From contig NZ_LMTS01000248.1 of the NCBI RefSeq assembly GCF_001541225.1, positions 1 to 36,017 of the forward strand: a DNA stretch of 36,017 nt, in the 5' to 3' direction. The notes beneath the pieces are model-generated. The model made no database searches. It was given only the letters and a program-made list of their open reading frames with translations, and was not told the origin of the DNA. Within the stretch, counting starts at the first letter, position 1. The number at the start of each line of letters is the position of its first letter. Origin of the DNA: Variovorax sp. WDL1. Its GTDB lineage: Bacteria; Pseudomonadota; Gammaproteobacteria; Burkholderiales; Burkholderiaceae_C. The translations under genes and the position numbers were made by a program. Positions 31,476 to 36,017 of this stretch are shown in pieces.

Positions 31476-31955
31476 TCAGTGATGGTGCCCGTGCTCGCCA
31501 TGCACATGGCGATGCGCAATCTCTTCCGGCGTCGCCGCGCGCACGCCGGTCACGCTCAGGCTGAACTTGAGTGACTTGCCCGCGAGCGGGTGATTGCCGT
31601 CGAGGATCACCTGCGGGCCCTTGATCTTCACGACGTTGAAGACCTGCGGTTCGCCCTGGTCGTTACGGCCCTCGAGCTGGCCGCCGACCTTGACGCCGGG
31701 TGGGAAGTCCGCCTTCGGGATGGTGCGCAGCAGCGACTCGTCGCGCTCGCCGAAGGCATCGCCGGGCGCGAGGTTCAGGGTCGCCTGGAAGCCCGCTTCC
31801 TTGCCCTCCAGTGCGGCCTCGATCTTGGGAAAGGTGTTGTTGTAGCCGCCATGGAGGTAGACCATCGGGTCGGGGCTTTCCTCGATCAGCTTGCTCGTGG
31901 TGGCGTCGGCGACCTTGTAGCGAAGGGTCACGACGGTGTCTTTCTGGATTTTCAT
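31476..31955 (-). CDS. slyD: FKBP-type peptidyl-prolyl isomerase, SlyD type
   Basis: The 159-residue protein has the SlyD layout: the FKBP half starts MKIQKDTVVTLRYKV, followed by GGYNNTFPKIEAALEGKEAG, an insert-in-flap region after GDAFGERDE, and a His-rich tail HRHVHGEHGHHH that can bind nickel or other metals. Such enzymes fold proteins and deliver nickel to hydrogenase or urease. The tail is short and has no Cys, unlike E. coli SlyD. The ATG at 31955 is the family start; the longer frame is a shadow. Confidence 0.92.
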   Translation of the reverse strand: MKIQKDTVVTLRYKVADATTSKLIEESPDPMVYLHGGYNNTFPKIEAALEGKEAGFQATLNLAPGDAFGERDESLLRTIPKADFPPGVKVGGQLEGRNDQGEPQVFNVVKIKGPQVILDGNHPLAGKSLKFSLSVTGVRAATPEEIAHRHVHGEHGHHH

Positions 31956-32109
31956 GGTGGGAAGAGGGGCTGGACTGTCGGAAGCGGGATTCTCGGTCAG
32001 GTCTTGGCTTGTCATCGATCGCCCACATGGCGACGGAGCCGGTTCCCACGACGAGCTCCCCGGGCGGACCGGATAACGGATCCAACTCGTCTGTTGTGAG
32101 AAGCCTGTC

Positions 32110-33129
32110 ATGTCCCTCGCTGCTTCCCCACCTTCCCCTTCCGCGTACCAGCTCTCCCCGGTCGTGGTGCTCACCGGCGCGTCCAGCGGCATCGGGCGGG
32201 CCACCGCGCTGGCGTTCGCCGGCGAAGGCGCGGATCTGGTGCTCGCCGCGCGTGAGCGCGAATCGCTCGAGGTCGTTGCCGCCGAGTGCAGCGAGGCGGG
32301 CGCGCGCGTGCTGGTGCAGCCCACCGATGTCACCGACGCCGCGGCGGTCAAGCGCCTGGCCGAGGCAGCGCTGGAGCGCTTCGGCCAGATCGACGTGTGG
32401 ATCAACAACGTGGGCGTGGGCGCCATTGGCCTGTTCGACCAGACGCCCATCGACGCGCACCGGCGCGTCGTCGAGGCCAACCTGCTGGGCCACATGAACG
32501 GGGCCCATGCGGTGCTGCCGCACTTCCGCGCACGCGGCTGCGGCACGCTGATCAACATGATCTCCGTCGGCGGCTGGGTGTCGTCGCCGTATGCCGCGGC
32601 TTACAGCGCCAGCAAGTTCGGGCTGCGCGGCTTCTCCGAGGCGCTGCGTGCCGAACTGGCAGACCTGCCGCAGGTTCACGTGTGCGACGTCTATCCCACC
32701 TTCGTCGATACGCCGGGCGTCACGCACGGCGCGAACTACAGCGGCCATCGGCTGAGCCCGCCGCCTGGCCTGGTCGATCCGCGGCGCGTGGCCGACGTTC
32801 TGCTGTCGCTCAGCCGGAGGCCGCGCGCCTCGACCTATCTGGGGGCCGGAGCGCGGCTGGGCATCTGGGGCCATGCGCTCGCGCCGAACCTGTTGGGACG
32901 GCTGATGAGGTGGGTGACCGAGCGCGCGCTGGAAAGCGCCGAGCCGCGCCCGCAGACCGACGGCAACCTGTTCGTGCCTTCGCGCGGGCATGCGATCGAC
33001 GGCGGCTTCTTGGCATCGCGACCGAGCCATCGCACCGCCGCGGCCGTGGGCATCGCGGCCACCGCGCTGGGCGCGGCGGCGCTCGCGAGTTGGTGGGTGC
33101 TGCGGCGGCGCAGGCCGGCAAGCTACTGA
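32110..33129 (+). CDS. SDR oxidoreductase with C-terminal membrane anchor
   Basis: The 339-residue short-chain dehydrogenase has the nucleotide motif TGASSGIG (22-29), NNVG, and the catalytic Ser152, Tyr165 and Lys169 (YSASK). Beyond the usual 250 residues it carries about 90 more. These end in a hydrophobic segment (about 311-332, AAAVGIAATALGAAALASWW) and RRRR, a likely inner-membrane anchor with the tail in the cytoplasm. Substrate is unknown. It is divergent from slyD (154-bp gap) and convergent with the next SDR. Confidence 0.9.
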   Translation: MSLAASPPSPSAYQLSPVVVLTGASSGIGRATALAFAGEGADLVLAARERESLEVVAAECSEAGARVLVQPTDVTDAAAVKRLAEAALERFGQIDVWINNVGVGAIGLFDQTPIDAHRRVVEANLLGHMNGAHAVLPHFRARGCGTLINMISVGGWVSSPYAAAYSASKFGLRGFSEALRAELADLPQVHVCDVYPTFVDTPGVTHGANYSGHRLSPPPGLVDPRRVADVLLSLSRRPRASTYLGAGARLGIWGHALAPNLLGRLMRWVTERALESAEPRPQTDGNLFVPSRGHAIDGGFLASRPSHRTAAAVGIAATALGAAALASWWVLRRRRPASY

Positions 33130-33149
33130 GCGCCTGCGCCTGCGCCTGC
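33130..33149 (+). repeat. Triple GCGCCT hexamer repeat between convergent SDR genes
   Basis: GCGCCT occurs three times in tandem directly after the first SDR stop (33130-33147). It is followed by CTGCCGG repeats. There is no T-run, so it is not an obvious terminator. Confidence 0.4.
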
Positions 33150-33177
33150 ATCTGCCGGCCCTGCCGCCTGCCGGCGC

Positions 33178-33936
33178 TCAGAACTCCTGCGACACCGGCC
33201 GCAGCACCACCTCGTTGATGTCGACGTCCGCCGGCTGCTCGACCGCATACACCACCGCCCGTGCCACGGAGTCGGCTGGGATCTGGCTCGCTTCGTAGAA
33301 GGCCTGCACGCCGGCGGCGGTCTCGACATCGGTGGTGCCGAACTTCAGCTCGGACTCCACCGCGCCGGGCGACACGATGGTCACGCGCACGCCGCTGTTG
33401 CCCACTTCCACGCGCAGGCCCTCGGAGATCGCCCGCACCGCGAACTTGGTGGCGCTGTACACGGTGCCGATGGGCGTGAACACCTTCAGTCCCGCGATCG
33501 ATGCCACGTTGACGATGTGGCCGCTGCCCTGTGCCTGCATGCGGGGCAGCACGGCGGCGATGCCGTAGAGCACGCCCTTGATGTTGACGTCGATGGTGCG
33601 GTCCCACTCGTCGACCTTGAGCTTCGCCAGCGGCGACAGCGGCATCACGCCCGCGTTGTTGACGAGCACGTCGATGCGCCCGAACGCTGCGACGGTAGCC
33701 TCGGCCAGCTTCTCGAGGTCGTCGCGCTTGGCCACGTCGGTGGCGACCGCGATGGCCTCGCCGCCGGCCTCGCGGATCTCGGCGACGACTTGCTCGAGCC
33801 GCTCGGTGCGGCGCGCCGCCAGCACGACCTTGGCGCCGCGCGCCGCCAGGTGGCGCGCCGTCGATTCGCCGAGCCCGCTGCTGGCGCCGGTGACGATGGC
33901 AACCTTGCCGCGGATGTTGTCTTGAACGGATGTCAT
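33178..33936 (-). CDS. SDR family oxidoreductase
   Basis: The 252-residue classical SDR has TGASSGLG (17-24), NNAGVMPLSP, Ser146, and Tyr160/Lys164 in YSATK. It resembles YdfG/serine-dehydrogenase-like and clavaldehyde-type SDRs that prefer NADP (Arg42, Arg43 after the second strand). The ATG at 33936 has AAGGAAG 6 bases upstream; the open frame to 34047 runs through the regulator's promoter region. It is divergent from a LysR gene, its probable regulator. Confidence 0.92.
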   Translation of the reverse strand: MTSVQDNIRGKVAIVTGASSGLGESTARHLAARGAKVVLAARRTERLEQVVAEIREAGGEAIAVATDVAKRDDLEKLAEATVAAFGRIDVLVNNAGVMPLSPLAKLKVDEWDRTIDVNIKGVLYGIAAVLPRMQAQGSGHIVNVASIAGLKVFTPIGTVYSATKFAVRAISEGLRVEVGNSGVRVTIVSPGAVESELKFGTTDVETAAGVQAFYEASQIPADSVARAVVYAVEQPADVDINEVVLRPVSQEF

Positions 33937-33990
33937 GGAAGCTTCCTTTCGAAGGGGTTGATGAGGAGTGACGTCAGTGTGGAAAATCCG

Positions 33991-34045
33991 GGCGTTCCCG
34001 TAAATGAAACTTCTGCGCGTTCTGAATTCGCATTTGCGGAACGCC
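33991..34045. promoter_or_regulatory. Inverted repeats GGCGTTCC/GGAACGCC, candidate LysR operator
   Basis: GGCGTTCC (33991-33998) is the exact reverse complement of GGAACGCC (34038-34045). A third half-site, GCGTTC, lies at 34017-34022. All are in the 128-bp gap between the SDR and the LysR gene, as expected for a divergent LysR-controlled pair. Confidence 0.55.
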
Positions 34046-34064
34046 AACTCCGAAAGCCCCCGCC

Positions 34065-34973
34065 GTGAGCAACCGCCTCGAAGCCCTGCGCGTCTTCTGC
34101 ACCGCCGCCGATGCGGCCAACTTCCGCGATGCGGCGATCCGCCTGTCGGTCTCGCCGCAGGTGGTCACGCGCGCGGTGCGCGAGCTGGAGGAGGAACTGG
34201 GCGAGCCGCTGTTCCACCGCAGCACCCGCGGGGTGCAGCTCACCGATTTCGGGCGCGCCCTTGTGGAGCGGGCGCGCACCGCGGTGGGCGGCGTGGATGC
34301 GCTCTTCCATCGGACCGACCGGCGCGCGCTCTCGCAGCACGCGGGCACGGTGAGGTTGACGGTGCCCAGCGTGTTCGGCCGCCGCTGGATTCCGCAGCTG
34401 CTGGCGCCGGTGCTCGCCGGCCATCCCGGCCTGCTGCTGGACCTGCGGCTGTCGGAGGAGATGGCCGACGCAGTCGACCAGCACATCGACATCGGCGTGC
34501 GCGTGGGCCGCCAGCCCGACAGCCGCTTCGTGGCCCGCACGGTGGAGCGCATGGCGCTGATGGTGGTGGCGGCACCGGCGCTGGTCGCCCGCACCGGCGT
34601 GCCGCGCAGCATCGAGGACCTGCAGCGCCTGCCCCTCACCGCCTTGATCGATCCCACGTCGGGCCGGCCCTGGCACTGGGCCTTCAGCCGCAAGCGCCAG
34701 ATGCCTGTATCCGCGCCGGCCTTCGTCACCGACGACACCGATGCCGAATGCAGCGCCGTGCTGGCCGGCCTGGGCTTCGGGCAGTTGGTGGCGCCGCTGG
34801 CGGAGCCTTTGCTGCAGACCGGGCAACTGGTCTCGGTGCTCGATGCCGAAGCACCCGAGCCGTGGCCGGTGCACGTGTGGCGCGCGCAGCGCTCGCCAGT
34901 GCCCGCGCGCGTGCGGCTGGTGTACGACACGCTGGTGCGTGCATGGGCTGGCGGCGCGAAGCCGACGCGCTGA
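34065..34973 (+). CDS. LysR family transcriptional regulator
   Basis: The 302-residue protein starts at GTG (MSNRLEALRVFCTAADAANF), with the helix-turn-helix at about 4-60 (RDAAIRLSVSPQVVTRAVRELE) and an effector-binding domain (RLTVPSVFGRRWIPQLL, then IDIGVRVGRQPDS). It is of the YafC/DsdC-like group that often controls a divergent oxidoreductase; here that is the SDR at 33178. The GTG has little Shine-Dalgarno sequence upstream, but no later start fits the family. Confidence 0.92.
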   Translation: MSNRLEALRVFCTAADAANFRDAAIRLSVSPQVVTRAVRELEEELGEPLFHRSTRGVQLTDFGRALVERARTAVGGVDALFHRTDRRALSQHAGTVRLTVPSVFGRRWIPQLLAPVLAGHPGLLLDLRLSEEMADAVDQHIDIGVRVGRQPDSRFVARTVERMALMVVAAPALVARTGVPRSIEDLQRLPLTALIDPTSGRPWHWAFSRKRQMPVSAPAFVTDDTDAECSAVLAGLGFGQLVAPLAEPLLQTGQLVSVLDAEAPEPWPVHVWRAQRSPVPARVRLVYDTLVRAWAGGAKPTR

Positions 34974-35075
34974 CGCGCGGATGGGCAAGCGCCTACTCGA
35001 TCTTGCAAGCTTGCCGCATGGCGCCGGCGGCGGCATGGATGACATTGGGCCCACCAACCGCGAAGCCCCGCCGCC

Positions 35076-36017
35076 ATGAACCTCAAGCACCTGTACGACC
35101 TTTGCCGCCAGTCCGTCGTCTCCTGGGTCGACGACTACGCCCCGAGCATGGGGGCCGCGATCTCCTACTACACGATCTTCTCGATCACTCCGCTGCTGGT
35201 GATCGTGATCGCGATCGCGGGTGCGCTGTTCGGACGCGAGGCCGCGGAGGGCCGCATCGTCGAGCAGATTTCCGGCCTGGTGGGCCGCGAGGGCGCGACC
35301 GCGGTCGAGGCGATGCTGCGCAGCGTGAGCGAGCCCGACAAGGGCCTGATCGCAGGACTGATCAGCGCAGTGGTGCTGCTGGTCGGTGCCACGACCGTGT
35401 TCGCAGAGCTGCAGAGCGCGCTCGACCGCATCTGGCATGTCCCCGAGCGCGAGAAGCCCTCCGGCCTATGGGCAGTGCTGCGCGCGCGACTGCTGTCCTT
35501 CGGGCTGATCCTGGGGCTGGCCTTCCTGCTGATGGTGTCGCTGGTGGTGAGCGCCGGGCTGTCGGCCTTCGGCAGCTGGTTCGGCGGGCTGCTGCCCGGC
35601 TGGGAGGTGCTGTTGCACGCACTCAACATCGTGATCTCGCTGGGCATCGTCACCCTGCTGTTCGCGATGATCTACAAGCTGATGCCGACGGCGCGCATCG
35701 CGTGGCGGGACGTCTGGGTCGGCGCCCTGGTGACGGCGGTGCTTTTCGAGCTCGGCAAGCTGGGCATCGGCCTGTACCTTGGCAAGAGCGGCGTCAACGA
35801 GTCCTTTGCCGCGGCGGGCTCGCTGGTGCTGCTGGTGGCCTGGGTGTACTACGCGGTGCAGATCTTCCTGCTGGGGGCCGAGTTCACCAAGGTCTACGCC
35901 AATGCGAAGGGCTCGACGTCGGGCACGAAGGCGGTCGAGGCCACGAAGGTCGCAGCGGCTGAAGCGGAGGCGGGGACCGACCGCGTGGAGGGTGCAGGCC
36001 CGCTGCCGGCGGCCGCC
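35076..36017 (+). CDS. YihY/BrkB family membrane protein, partial at the right edge
   Basis: Translation from the ATG at 35076 stays open to the last base (314 codons, no stop), so the C-terminus is cut off. The protein opens MNLKHLYDLCRQSVVSWVDDYAPSMGAAISYY, of which APSMGAAISYY is the YihY family signature. About six hydrophobic segments follow, and the family's GVNESFAAAGSLVLLVAWVYY region, here cut to YAAAGS-like FAAAGSLVLL, is present. The last 40 residues are Ala/Glu/Lys-rich and probably cytoplasmic. Function is unproven; the old RNase BN name for relatives is wrong. Confidence 0.9.
   Translation, partial: MNLKHLYDLCRQSVVSWVDDYAPSMGAAISYYTIFSITPLLVIVIAIAGALFGREAAEGRIVEQISGLVGREGATAVEAMLRSVSEPDKGLIAGLISAVVLLVGATTVFAELQSALDRIWHVPEREKPSGLWAVLRARLLSFGLILGLAFLLMVSLVVSAGLSAFGSWFGGLLPGWEVLLHALNIVISLGIVTLLFAMIYKLMPTARIAWRDVWVGALVTAVLFELGKLGIGLYLGKSGVNESFAAAGSLVLLVAWVYYAVQIFLLGAEFTKVYANAKGSTSGTKAVEATKVAAAEAEAGTDRVEGAGPLPAAA

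Noticed and set aside
31414..31482. 22-codon ORF overlapping the stop of the 79-residue ORF (TGATG)
   Set aside because: It runs into the slyD coding region on the other strand and has no recognisable feature. The overlap is most likely chance.
1..36017. Mobile element or prophage
   Set aside because: No transposase, integrase, terminal inverted repeats or phage genes were found on either strand.

Overview
The window is very GC-rich, densely coded DNA with no rRNA, tRNA, insertion sequence or CRISPR that I can see. Two tripartite-tricarboxylate-transporter receptor proteins of the Bug type, FAH/VOC/MhpA-type aromatic catabolism genes, LysR and IclR regulators and a C-P lyase locus point to a soil or plant-associated betaproteobacterium of the Burkholderiales (Comamonadaceae, Variovorax-like). 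That placement is inference from gene families, not from a marker gene.

Layout. (1) 155-3756: phnJ-phnK-phnL-phnM of the C-P lyase pathway, joined by ATGA overlaps and a 21-codon bridging ORF; phnG/H/I presumably lie left of the window. (2) 3801-4160: a ribosome hibernation/RaiA-type protein on the minus strand. (3) 8250-4283, minus strand: a four-gene operon (PepSY protein, DUF2271 protein, PepSY-TM/flavodoxin/FAD-NAD reductase fusion, ApbE). It reads as a transmembrane flavin electron-transfer system that carries reducing power from cytoplasmic NAD(P)H to an exported, covalently flavinylated protein. (4) 8454-9719: a cardiolipin-synthase-like phospholipase D whose TTG start lies behind a perfect 14-bp hairpin. 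(5) 9763-11718: divergent exonuclease III and LigC-type ATP-dependent DNA ligase. (6) 11801-14510: phnCDE phosphonate transporter, about 8 kb from phnJKLM, preceded by an 11-bp-phased CGTC triplet that looks like a Pho box. (7) 14704-15750: aldo/keto reductase. (8) 19559-15811, minus strand: VOC dioxygenase, FAD aromatic hydroxylase, IclR regulator and FAH hydrolase, divergent from a Bug receptor (19699-20676). (9) 20663-25832: LysR regulator divergent from a second Bug receptor followed by leuC-leuD-leuB, probably a catabolic or accessory copy of the isopropylmalate enzymes. (10) 25843-29394: an unknown Trp-rich protein, a PheA/TfdB-type monooxygenase and a secreted PHB-depolymerase-family esterase. 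(11) 29404-33129: pirin, two small ORFs, SlyD and a membrane-anchored SDR. (12) 33178-34973: an SDR with a divergent LysR regulator. (13) 35076-end: a YihY/BrkB membrane protein that runs off the window.

Functional themes are phosphonate uptake and C-P bond cleavage, periplasmic flavin redox chemistry, and organic/aromatic acid uptake linked to dedicated catabolic enzymes. The ApbE/DUF2271/PepSY operon is the most interesting system here: its DUF2271 protein carries a flavinylation-like motif ending in Ser instead of Thr, and its ApbE has no export signal and no room for one.
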